5,815 bases of DNA from Gammaproteobacteria bacterium. GTDB lineage: Bacteria; Pseudomonadota; Gammaproteobacteria; S012-40. The translations under genes and the position numbers were made by a program. Positions within the stretch are counted from its first letter, which is position 1; every line of letters starts with the position of its first letter. Under the pieces are notes generated by a model. The model made no database searches and had not been told where the DNA came from. It saw only the letters and a list, made by a program, of their open reading frames with translations. Below, in pieces: positions 1 through 5,813 of this stretch. The stretch spans positions 1-5,815 of the forward strand of contig JAOUGF010000165.1 of assembly GCA_029857925.1 (NCBI GenBank), written 5' to 3'.

Positions 1-1146
1 CGAGCTCTCCGGCACGTTGCAGATCGATAAACTCCGCCCATATCCTAGACGCTTGGCCTCTTGTAACCCGGCCAAGGTATCTGCGGTTTCGCCCGATTGC
101 GACAACGTGAGCACCAACTGATTTTTGCGCGCCACCGGATTGCGATAACGGAATTCACTGGCGATTTCGACATTGCACGGAATACCGGCGACCGATTCCA
201 TCCAATAGCGGCCTATCATACCGGCGTGATAACTGGTGCCGCACGCAATGATGTGTACGCCTTCCGCATCCTTGAACACTTTTGTCGCCTCAGGGCCGAA
301 GGATTCCTCCAACAGGCGTTCGGTGCTGATACGCCCTTCGACGGTATCGGACACCGCGCGCGTCTGCTCGAAGATTTCTTTCAACATGTAGTGGCGATAT
401 TCGCCGCGTTCGGCGGCATCGGCGGTGAGCGTCGAGGTCTTGATCGGGCGTTCCACGCGTCGGCCGTCGGCGTCAAAAATGGCGACTTGTTCGCGTGAAA
501 TATCGACCACGTCGCCGTCTTCTAAAAAGATAAAGCGATTGGTGACCGGCAACAAGGCCGCGACATCGGACGCGATAAAATTTTCACCGATGCCTATGCC
601 GACAATCAACGGGCTGCCGCGACGCGCGACCACCAAGCGGCCGGGTTCGGATTTATTGATCACACCTATGGCATAGGCGCCGACCAAATCGCGCACCGTG
701 GATTGCACGGCAGTGAGCAGATCTTTACCGAGTTCAAGGTAATGATAGACCTGATGTACGATCACTTCGGTATCGGTCTGCGACGTAAATTCAAAACCCG
801 CTGCGATTTGCTCGCGGCGCAATTCTTCATGGTTTTCGATAATACCGTTATGCACCACGGCAACTTTTTTGCGACAAATGTGCGGGTGGGCGTTTTCCTC
901 GCTGGGACGGCCGTGAGTAGCCCAACGGGTGTGAGCGATTCCCGTTTGTCCTTGCGTGTTAGATTCGCGCACACCTATCGCCAATTCTTCCACCTTGCCT
1001 TTGCGACGCACGCGATCCAAGGCGCTGGCGGAATTGACGACAACCAAACCCGCTGAATCATAACCGCGATATTCCAAGCGGCGCAAACCTTCCACTAAAA
1101 TGGGCACTACGTCACGCGCGGCGACGGCTCCAACGATTCCACACAT
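1..1146 (-). CDS. glmS: Glutamine--fructose-6-phosphate aminotransferase (isomerizing), N-terminal part
   Basis: GlmS makes glucosamine-6-phosphate from fructose-6-phosphate and glutamine in the cytoplasm, the committed step toward UDP-GlcNAc. I translated the minus strand from the ATG at 1146 to the window edge: 382 codons without a stop, against roughly 610 in the family, so about 230 C-terminal residues (end of the first SIS domain and all of the second) lie outside. Seen: MCGIVGA with the glutaminase nucleophile Cys2; LRRLEYRGYDSAG (21-33); HTRWATHG (72-79); HNGIIENH (99-106); GENFIASD (187-194), a class II glutamine amidotransferase domain. A linker with YRHYMLKEI (250-258) follows, then the start of the sugar-binding SIS domain with ACGTSY (301-306) and SQSGETADT (349-357). 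The start is supported by AAAGGA at 1158-1153, six bases upstream. It lies 31 bp downstream of glmU and is probably co-transcribed with it. No frameshift or missing key residue is visible. Identification is secure. Confidence 0.97.
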   Translation of the reverse strand, partial: MCGIVGAVAARDVVPILVEGLRRLEYRGYDSAGLVVVNSASALDRVRRKGKVEELAIGVRESNTQGQTGIAHTRWATHGRPSEENAHPHICRKKVAVVHNGIIENHEELRREQIAAGFEFTSQTDTEVIVHQVYHYLELGKDLLTAVQSTVRDLVGAYAIGVINKSEPGRLVVARRGSPLIVGIGIGENFIASDVAALLPVTNRFIFLEDGDVVDISREQVAIFDADGRRVERPIKTSTLTADAAERGEYRHYMLKEIFEQTRAVSDTVEGRISTERLLEESFGPEATKVFKDAEGVHIIACGTSYHAGMIGRYWMESVAGIPCNVEIASEFRYRNPVARKNQLVLTLSQSGETADTLAGLQEAKRLGYGRSLSICNVPESS

Positions 1147-1158
1147 AGATTGTCCTTT

Positions 1159-1172
1159 GCGCTTTTTTGCGC
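1159..1172. repeat. GCGC-T6-GCGC inverted repeat between glmU and glmS
   Basis: Two GCGC arms flank a run of six T (plus strand) in the 31-bp gap between the glmU stop and the glmS RBS. In the glmUS mRNA it reads GCGC-A6-GCGC, a short 4-bp hairpin directly upstream of the glmS Shine-Dalgarno. It has no U-tract in the sense direction, so it is not a terminator. In E. coli the glmUS transcript is cleaved by RNase E near the glmU stop codon; a similar processing or translational role here is only a guess. Confidence 0.4.
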
Positions 1173-1177
1173 GTCAT

Positions 1178-2554
1178 TTATTGAGATTTTTTACTCGGCC
1201 GTTTCCATCCTGCGATGGATTTTTGTGGCATTCGACTTAATGTCAACTGACCTTCCGGTGCGTCACGACTGATCGTGGACCCGGCGCCTATCGTCGCGCC
1301 CGCACCCACCGTCACCGGCGCCACCAATTGGCTGTTAGAACCGATAAAGGCGTCATCACCGATCACCGTCTGGTGCTTGTTCGCGCCATCATAGTTGCAG
1401 GTGATAGTGCCTGCACCCACATTTACACGTTTACCTATCGTGGCGTCACCGATATAACTCAAATGGTTAATCTTACTGCCTTGATCGACCACCGCCTTTT
1501 TCAATTCTACAAAATTACCTACATGCACTTCGTTCGCGAGTACCGTACCGGGCCTTAGACGGGCAAAAGGACCAATTATATTATGTTCACCGACGTGCGT
1601 CTCCTCGATGACGCAATGCGATTTTATCTGTGTACCATGCGCGATCACGCTGTCGCGCACGACGCAAAACGGGCCGATAGTCACGTTGTCGCCCAACGAA
1701 ACCTTACCCTCAAACACGCAGTTGATATCGATCACCACATCCCTGCCGACATACAACTCACCGCGCACATCAAAGCGATCCGGGTCACTCAAGGTCACAC
1801 CTTGGCTCATCAGAAAATCCGCCTGTTGGCGTTGATATTGGCGCTCTAATTCCGCCAGCTGCATTTTATCATTCACGCCTAGGAATTCCGCCTCATCGGC
1901 GGGATATACCGTGTGTACGGGGATATTATCGTCAACCGCCTTTGCGATCACATCGGTGAGATAATATTCGCCCTGTGCATTATTGTTTTGCAGCGCGGAC
2001 AACCAACGACGTAATTGCAATGCCGGGGCCACGATCACGCCGGTGTTAACCTCGCGTATGCGTTTCTGTTCGGCGGTGGCGTCCTTTTCTTCGACGATGC
2101 TTGTGACCTGGTCGTGTGCATCGCGCACGATGCGGCCATAGCCTTTAGGTTGATCGAGGATCGCCGTCAGCAGGCCTAGGCTGGCGTCAGGGCTGGCGGT
2201 CGCCCGTTCAACCAACGCGCGCAACGTCGCCTCGGTAATCAGCGGCACATCACCGTACAGCACCAACACCCATTCATCATCCGCAACGTTGGGCATCGCC
2301 TGTGCAACCGCGTGCCCGGTGCCTAGACGTTCACGCTGTTCGACCCATTGCACCGCGCAGTGTTGGAGGGTGCGTAACACTTGGTCACCACCGTGGCCAT
2401 AGACGACATGCACTTGGTAGGGTTGTAGGCGCTGCGCGGTGGCGATCACGTGCTCTAATAAGGGACGCCCGGCCAAGGGATGCAATACCTTAGGCATCTG
2501 GGAACGCATACGGGTACCTTGGCCAGCGGCCAGAATGACGACACTCAATTTCAT
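1178..2554 (-). CDS. glmU: Bifunctional UDP-N-acetylglucosamine pyrophosphorylase / glucosamine-1-phosphate N-acetyltransferase
   Basis: GlmU acetylates glucosamine-1-phosphate with acetyl-CoA, then couples GlcNAc-1-P to UTP to give UDP-GlcNAc, in the cytoplasm. The complete protein has 458 residues (E. coli GlmU 456). The N-terminal uridylyltransferase domain (about 1-228) shows LAAGQGTRM (8-16), Lys22, YGHGGD (52-57), GTGHA (78-82), YGDVP with the Mg-binding Asp102, NNNAQGEYYLTD (190-201) and GVND (226-229). A linker helix rich in Gln/Glu (about 231-250) leads to the left-handed beta-helix acetyltransferase domain with hexapeptide repeats. That domain contains ARLRPG (331-336), HVGNFVELKK (344-353), the expected catalytic His364 in HLSYIGD, and NYDGANK (387-393). 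The C-terminus ends KRPSKKSQ, as in enterobacterial enzymes. The ATG start has AGGA (2566-2563) eight bases upstream. Unlike in many proteobacteria, no atpC lies immediately upstream; a divergent intergenic region does. glmS follows at 31 bp. No defect seen. Confidence 0.98.
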   Translation of the reverse strand: MKLSVVILAAGQGTRMRSQMPKVLHPLAGRPLLEHVIATAQRLQPYQVHVVYGHGGDQVLRTLQHCAVQWVEQRERLGTGHAVAQAMPNVADDEWVLVLYGDVPLITEATLRALVERATASPDASLGLLTAILDQPKGYGRIVRDAHDQVTSIVEEKDATAEQKRIREVNTGVIVAPALQLRRWLSALQNNNAQGEYYLTDVIAKAVDDNIPVHTVYPADEAEFLGVNDKMQLAELERQYQRQQADFLMSQGVTLSDPDRFDVRGELYVGRDVVIDINCVFEGKVSLGDNVTIGPFCVVRDSVIAHGTQIKSHCVIEETHVGEHNIIGPFARLRPGTVLANEVHVGNFVELKKAVVDQGSKINHLSYIGDATIGKRVNVGAGTITCNYDGANKHQTVIGDDAFIGSNSQLVAPVTVGAGATIGAGSTISRDAPEGQLTLSRMPQKSIAGWKRPSKKSQ

Positions 2555-2657
2555 TCGTTATGTCCTAGGCGCGCCATCCGACGCGGGAATGTGGTGCGGA
2601 AACCGACATTTTAATAAATTTCCAGGGTATAAAGCAAAAAGACTTACTAAAGCGAAG

Positions 2658-2671
2658 CGTGTGAACACACG
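2658..2671. repeat. Perfect palindrome CGTGTG-AA-CACACG
   Basis: Two six-base arms, CGTGTG and CACACG, are separated by AA. An overlapping 8-bp palindrome ACACGTGT occupies 2667-2674. Such two-fold symmetric sites about 100 bp upstream of a start codon (glmU, minus strand) are typical of operators for dimeric regulators, but no regulator can be named. As RNA it could form only a short stem. Confidence 0.4.
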
Positions 2672-2720
2672 TGTAGCAGCCGCAAGTGTAAGTATACCCC
2701 GGATGATCGTCGGTATTTGG

Positions 2721-2748
2721 GCGCACCAAACAACGTGCGCATTTTTCC
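2721..2748 (+). terminator. Rho-independent-terminator-like hairpin, plus-strand orientation
   Basis: GCGCAC (2721-2726) and GTGCGC (2735-2740) are perfect inverted arms with an eight-base loop, followed at once by ATTTTTCC. On the plus strand this has the shape of an intrinsic terminator: a GC-rich stem, then a U run. The stem is only 6 bp and the U run five bases, so strength is uncertain. No coding gene lies upstream on this strand, so it would end either antisense transcripts or a small RNA starting in the region opposite the glmU leader. Confidence 0.4.
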
Positions 2749-2827
2749 ACATATATCGCGTGTGCCATTTTAAGCACTGCATAATTCAAGTACATTTCAC
2801 CACCCAAAACCAGCATATAAGCACATA

Positions 2828-2857
2828 TTGAAAGGTTGAATAATATTTATTTATGCT
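2828..2857 (+). promoter_or_regulatory. Candidate sigma70 promoter (TTGAAA-N18-TATGCT)
   Basis: The -35 box TTGAAA at 2828-2833 matches the TTGACA consensus at five of six positions. The -10 box TATGCT at 2852-2857 matches TATAAT at four of six, with an 18-base, very AT-rich spacer. It points toward the SoxB-like gene and would give a leader of about 250 bases. Found by eye only; AT-rich DNA produces such matches by chance. Confidence 0.35.
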
Positions 2858-2866
2858 GTCATCCAA

Positions 2867-2896
2867 TTGCGGCCTAATGCGTTTTCTGCTTAAAAT
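2867..2896 (+). promoter_or_regulatory. Candidate sigma70 promoter (TTGCGG-N18-TAAAAT)
   Basis: The -10 box TAAAAT at 2891-2896 matches the consensus at five of six positions. The -35 box TTGCGG at 2867-2872 matches only TTG, with an 18-base spacer. Transcription would start near 2903, about 15 bases before the strong Shine-Dalgarno at 2918. An imperfect inverted repeat, ATGCGTTTTC (2877-2886) against GAAAA plus CGCAT (2903-2915, with three extra bases), brackets the -10 box and could be an operator. Confidence 0.3.
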
Positions 2897-2917
2897 GAGC
2901 GCGAAAATAACGCATAT

Positions 2918-2948
2918 AAGGAGGATACGGGTGGGCACAATACAATAA
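2918..2948 (+). other. Orphan consensus Shine-Dalgarno with a five-codon GTG frame
   Basis: AAGGAGG at 2918-2924 is a full complement to the 16S rRNA tail. It is followed six bases later by GTG (2931), which opens a frame of five codons (Val/Met-Gly-Thr-Ile-Gln) ending in TAA at 2946-2948. Site and spacing are near-ideal, yet no gene of normal size follows; the real downstream start is at 3115. It could be a tiny leader peptide, a ribosome-standby or regulatory site, the remnant of a lost gene, or chance. The peptide shows no run of one amino acid that would suggest classical attenuation. Confidence 0.35.
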
Positions 2949-2976
2949 TAAGTAATTTTGTTTGTATTAATCTATG

Positions 2977-2998
2977 CCAATCAATAACTAATCATTGG
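2977..2998. repeat. CCAAT / ATTGG inverted repeat
   Basis: CCAAT (2977-2981) and ATTGG (2994-2998) are perfect five-base inverted arms 12 bases apart, in the AT-rich leader of the SoxB-like gene. This could be a regulator half-site pair; the arms are short and chance is a fair alternative. Confidence 0.25.
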
Positions 2999-3038
2999 AT
3001 GCGTTCGCGTTTATTTTCCGTGTACCTCGTAAATGACT

Positions 3039-3076
3039 GACGGAGCAAGACTATCCCGTCGGCAACGCAGGGTTGC
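3039..3076 (+). promoter_or_regulatory. Two adjacent short hairpins in the leader of the SoxB-like gene
   Basis: GACGG (3039-3043) pairs with CCGTC (3056-3060). Two bases on, GCAAC (3062-3066) pairs with GTTGC (3072-3076) across a five-base loop. Together they place two small stems 27 bases or more ahead of the ribosome site of the downstream gene. I matched the region by eye against the conserved cores of cyclic-di-GMP, cobalamin, TPP and fluoride riboswitches without success. The second stem contains the upstream in-frame TTG (3073), an argument against using that codon as the start. Confidence 0.3.
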
Positions 3077-3102
3077 GCGTGTCTGAAAAAACGTTAATGA
3101 CC

Positions 3103-3107
3103 AGGAG
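3103..3107 (+). promoter_or_regulatory. Shine-Dalgarno AGGAG fixing the start at 3115
   Basis: AGGAG sits seven bases before the ATG at 3115. The longer in-frame options (TTG at 3073, ATG at 3097) lack such a site and would put charged residues ahead of the signal peptide. Starting at 3115 gives a textbook Sec signal with a short basic N-region. Confidence 0.85.
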
Positions 3108-3114
3108 AGTATCG

Positions 3115-5778
3115 ATGCAATTACGCAATACATTATTGCTTGGCGGCATGCTGAGCGCGGCATTGGCGACGGCGGCCTACGCCGATAGCCAAATCACACT
3201 TATACACACGGGTGATTTTCACGGCCACCTGACCCCTCGTCCGAACTTGCGCAGCAACGCGGATTATCCCGGCCAGATGATCGGCGGTTTGGCGCGCATC
3301 GCGGCGGAAATCAAAAACATACAGGCCGGTAAAGGCGGCGCGGGTAACACCTTGGTGTTGCATACCGGCGATACCATCCAAGGGTCCGGTGAGGCGTTAT
3401 ATACGCGCGGCCAAGCCATCGTCGATGTTGTTGATATGTTGGGCATAGATGGCTATACACCCGGCAACTGGGACTTTGTGTATGGTCCGGAACGGTTCAA
3501 AGAATTGTTTGCGACACAATTGAACCCAAACCTGCCGACACTGCCCGAACAAACCGAAGGCCGCGTTGTGGCGCCGCCATTTGGTACGCGTTGGGGCGGA
3601 ATCGTGTCCAATCTCTACATCTCCAGCGCCAATCCGAGCGCGCCTAAAGACCCCGGCGCAGTGGGCACCGCGCAAGACACCAATGTCTCGCAGGCGGAAT
3701 ATGACGCCTATGCGCAGTGGTACACAAAAAACGGCCAACGCGTGTTGCCGCCGTATGCGGTCAGGATCGTCAACGGCGTGAAGATCGGGCTTTTGGGTTG
3801 CACCACCAGCCGTGGGCCACAGGTCGTCGGTAAATGGGTGACCACCGGTCTGGAATTTACCGATTGCTCGGTTGAGGCACCGTTGTTCGCGGAACACCTG
3901 CGCACGAAGGAAGGCGTGGACGTGGTGGTGATGTTGGCGGAAATTGAAATTGGCCGCAACATCCAGTTGATCAAAAATAAGATCGTCAAACCTGAGCAAC
4001 ACATAGACGTGATCTTAAATGCAGACATGCACGAAGAAGTGCTGCAACCGATCGAGGTCATCGACGCTGTCGGCAACAAGACCTGGATCATCGAATCCGG
4101 GCAAGACGGTGCGCTGATCGGCGAAATTACTTTGACGGTGAACGCCGGTGTCGTCACCAAGATGGCGCATGTCCCGCACCGCATTGATGACCGCATCGTC
4201 GAAGATGTCGCCGTTGCGAATAAAGTCGCGCAGGTGCGCGCGCCATTTAACGAAGGTTTCGACGCGACGATTCCTTGTAATGCGAATAGCCCGTATTGGA
4301 ATTCGTTCACACAATCGACGTGTTTGAATGGCCCGTTGAGTGAGGTCGTTGGCAACACCGATGTCGCGTTACACCGCAGTAATTATTCGTCTGAAAATAT
4401 GGCCGCTGCGATTGAAGGCAGTTCACACGACTTCATCGCCGATGCGATACGTTGGTGGGCGAAGTCAGACCTGGCGACGGTGCGTGGCTTCCGTTACGGC
4501 ACGCACGTCGCACCTGGCCCGATCACGCGCAACGACCTGTTCCACTTTGTGCCTATCGGCCCACGCGTCGGCAAGGCCAGCCGCATCTCCGCGAACCAAT
4601 TGCGCAACCAAGTTGATAACTCTTCGCTGGCCGTCTTTAGCAGCCGCCCGAGCGGCGTAATCACGCCACGCCCGAATTATAACAACGCGGTCTACGCCCC
4701 CGGTGGCTTAAAGGCAGGGCAATCGCCAGGTGCGGGATTAACGGCGTTAGGCGCAGCTGGGAATTCCCTGGGTTGGGGCGGTGGTTGGTTGTTTGCGTAT
4801 AGCGCCGACGGCTTTCATATGAATTTCGATCCTTACTTCACTCCCAGTTGGCAGCAAATCAAGGCCAACGGTGCCGCAGGTTCGGGCATAGATTTAGGCG
4901 CCAACACCCTCACTGCAACGCCGCCGTCCGACACCTCACGCGCGCGCTCGTTAACAGTGACCATGCTGTGTAAAGACCTGCCGCCCGCAGAAATTGCGTC
5001 GCGCGCATGTAACGTTGCGGATACCACCACCCGTTATTCGACGACGATCACCACCGCCAGCGATGGTTCCTACGTGGGCAGCTGGAAGGCCAACTACACC
5101 AACGGTCAGGTCAAGGCATTCAATCCTGCAATATCGGGCTACACCAACAATACGCGTAGTGATGCCGCCGCCACCGATGCAACGACGGCGTGTAATTTGG
5201 TCAGTGGGAGCTACGTCAACAACACCTGCGGCTACACGCCGTATTTGTTGAATCCGGATGGCTGGCAATATTTGCGCGGCACGCCTAACCAACCCGACAC
5301 CGCCTTCACGGTCAATCAGCACTTCAAGGCGCCTTTATTTACAGTGGCGGGTTACTGGTATATGCAAAGCCCCAACACGATCAACAACTGCAATAATTGC
5401 TATCCGATGGGCCTGAATACCACCGTCGGCGATGCCAATTCGGCGTATTTATTGCCCGTGAACGTGCTCGAAGACGGCAGCGCCGCATTGGACGCAAACG
5501 GCAATCCGTTGTTTGAACGCAACGACTTTGGCGCTGTGAAAATGGATGCTGCCAATAAACCCACGCTGTTAGGTGCGCCGATCGACTTGACCGTCATCAT
5601 CGAAAAATACCTCGCGCACCTCGGTGGCACCGTGACCGCGAGCGCACTGCCATTGAATCGCATCGGACTGGTGAATGCGCTGCCGGATAGCACCGGCACG
5701 TTAGGCTTCCCGACGATGCAACCGTTGTGCGGTACTATCGGTCAAAACCCGACGCTAACTAACGGCTGTCCGCAATAA
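3115..5778 (+). CDS. Secreted SoxB-like / 5'-nucleotidase superfamily metallophosphoesterase with divergent active site
   Basis: This 887-residue protein begins with a Sec signal peptide (N-region MQLRN, hydrophobic 6-20, likely cleavage after AYA at 23), so it should be periplasmic or extracellular. The calcineurin-like metallophosphoesterase domain (about 26-350) shows TGDFH (32-36), GDTIQGSG (85-92), GNWDF (117-121), VVMLAEIEIG (271-280) and IDVILNADMHE (297-307). The 5'-nucleotidase C-terminal domain (about 408-850) shows FIADA (440-444), GFRYGT (458-463), PGPITRNDLF (467-476), VAGYWYM (744-750) and a closing helix to NRI (848-850). GFRYGT, the GNWDF type of motif and the VAG segment recall SoxB rather than UshA. 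It is far longer than SoxB (about 560-570), owing largely to an insertion around 575-735. Metal-site histidines are replaced: Trp119, Glu276 and Asp304 stand where His is usual; Asp34, His36, Asp86, Asn118 and His306 are kept. All twelve cysteines form close pairs. Substrate unknown. No sox or nucleotide-salvage neighbour is visible, so neither thiosulfate hydrolysis nor nucleotidase activity is claimed. Fold and export confident; function not. Confidence 0.85.
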   Translation: MQLRNTLLLGGMLSAALATAAYADSQITLIHTGDFHGHLTPRPNLRSNADYPGQMIGGLARIAAEIKNIQAGKGGAGNTLVLHTGDTIQGSGEALYTRGQAIVDVVDMLGIDGYTPGNWDFVYGPERFKELFATQLNPNLPTLPEQTEGRVVAPPFGTRWGGIVSNLYISSANPSAPKDPGAVGTAQDTNVSQAEYDAYAQWYTKNGQRVLPPYAVRIVNGVKIGLLGCTTSRGPQVVGKWVTTGLEFTDCSVEAPLFAEHLRTKEGVDVVVMLAEIEIGRNIQLIKNKIVKPEQHIDVILNADMHEEVLQPIEVIDAVGNKTWIIESGQDGALIGEITLTVNAGVVTKMAHVPHRIDDRIVEDVAVANKVAQVRAPFNEGFDATIPCNANSPYWNSFTQSTCLNGPLSEVVGNTDVALHRSNYSSENMAAAIEGSSHDFIADAIRWWAKSDLATVRGFRYGTHVAPGPITRNDLFHFVPIGPRVGKASRISANQLRNQVDNSSLAVFSSRPSGVITPRPNYNNAVYAPGGLKAGQSPGAGLTALGAAGNSLGWGGGWLFAYSADGFHMNFDPYFTPSWQQIKANGAAGSGIDLGANTLTATPPSDTSRARSLTVTMLCKDLPPAEIASRACNVADTTTRYSTTITTASDGSYVGSWKANYTNGQVKAFNPAISGYTNNTRSDAAATDATTACNLVSGSYVNNTCGYTPYLLNPDGWQYLRGTPNQPDTAFTVNQHFKAPLFTVAGYWYMQSPNTINNCNNCYPMGLNTTVGDANSAYLLPVNVLEDGSAALDANGNPLFERNDFGAVKMDAANKPTLLGAPIDLTVIIEKYLAHLGGTVTASALPLNRIGLVNALPDSTGTLGFPTMQPLCGTIGQNPTLTNGCPQ

Positions 5779-5795
5779 CGCATGCAGGCACATCG

Positions 5796-5813
5796 TCGGC
5801 GTAGTCACGCCGA
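5796..5813 (+). terminator. Hairpin 18 bp after the stop codon, probable terminator stem
   Basis: TCGGCGT (5796-5802) and ACGCCGA (5807-5813) are perfectly complementary around the four-base loop AGTC. A GC-rich 7-bp stem just behind a stop codon fits an intrinsic terminator. The window ends two bases later, so whether a U run follows cannot be seen. Confidence 0.45.

Larger units (their letters stand above)
2555..3114. other. Divergent intergenic region between glmU and the SoxB-like gene
   Basis: This 560-bp stretch separates the start codons of two divergent genes. I found no convincing protein gene in it. Open frames on either strand are short, rich in Cys/His/Trp/Arg, lack good ribosome sites and resemble no family. 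The right half (about 2750-3000) is clearly more AT-rich than the flanking genes. Contents listed separately: a palindrome at 2658-2671, a terminator-like hairpin at 2721-2748, two candidate plus-strand promoters (2828-2857 and 2867-2896), an orphan Shine-Dalgarno with a five-codon frame (2918-2948), an inverted repeat at 2977-2998 and two leader hairpins (3039-3076). I could not identify a clear sigma70 promoter for glmU on the minus strand, although one must lie here if the operon starts at glmU. No known riboswitch core was recognised. Confidence 0.8.

Noticed and set aside
97..1056. Plus-strand open frames over glmS
   Set aside because: They lie on the opposite strand of a fully conserved GlmS reading frame and resemble no protein family; they are shadow frames.
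2558..2816. Two overlapping minus-strand frames (74 and 83 codons) upstream of glmU
   Set aside because: They overlap each other in different frames, lack a good ribosome site, have odd composition (many Cys, His, Trp, Arg) and resemble nothing known. An intergenic leader is the simpler reading.
3073..3114. Upstream TTG start adding 14 residues to the SoxB-like protein
   Set aside because: The TTG lies inside a small hairpin and has no Shine-Dalgarno, and the added residues would spoil the signal peptide. The ATG at 3115 has AGGAG at seven bases.
3001..3114. Riboswitch before the SoxB-like gene
   Set aside because: The hairpin-bearing leader invited the idea, but none of the conserved riboswitch cores I know could be matched, so only short hairpins are reported.
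3397..4358. Long minus-strand frames within the SoxB-like gene
   Set aside because: Frames of up to about 216 codons opposite a GC-rich gene are expected from codon bias. The plus frame carries a signal peptide and conserved motifs; these do not.
3115..5778. Calling the large gene soxB
   Set aside because: It is about 300 residues longer, uses a plain Sec signal without the twin-arginine motif typical of SoxB, has different metal-site residues, and no other sox gene is in view.
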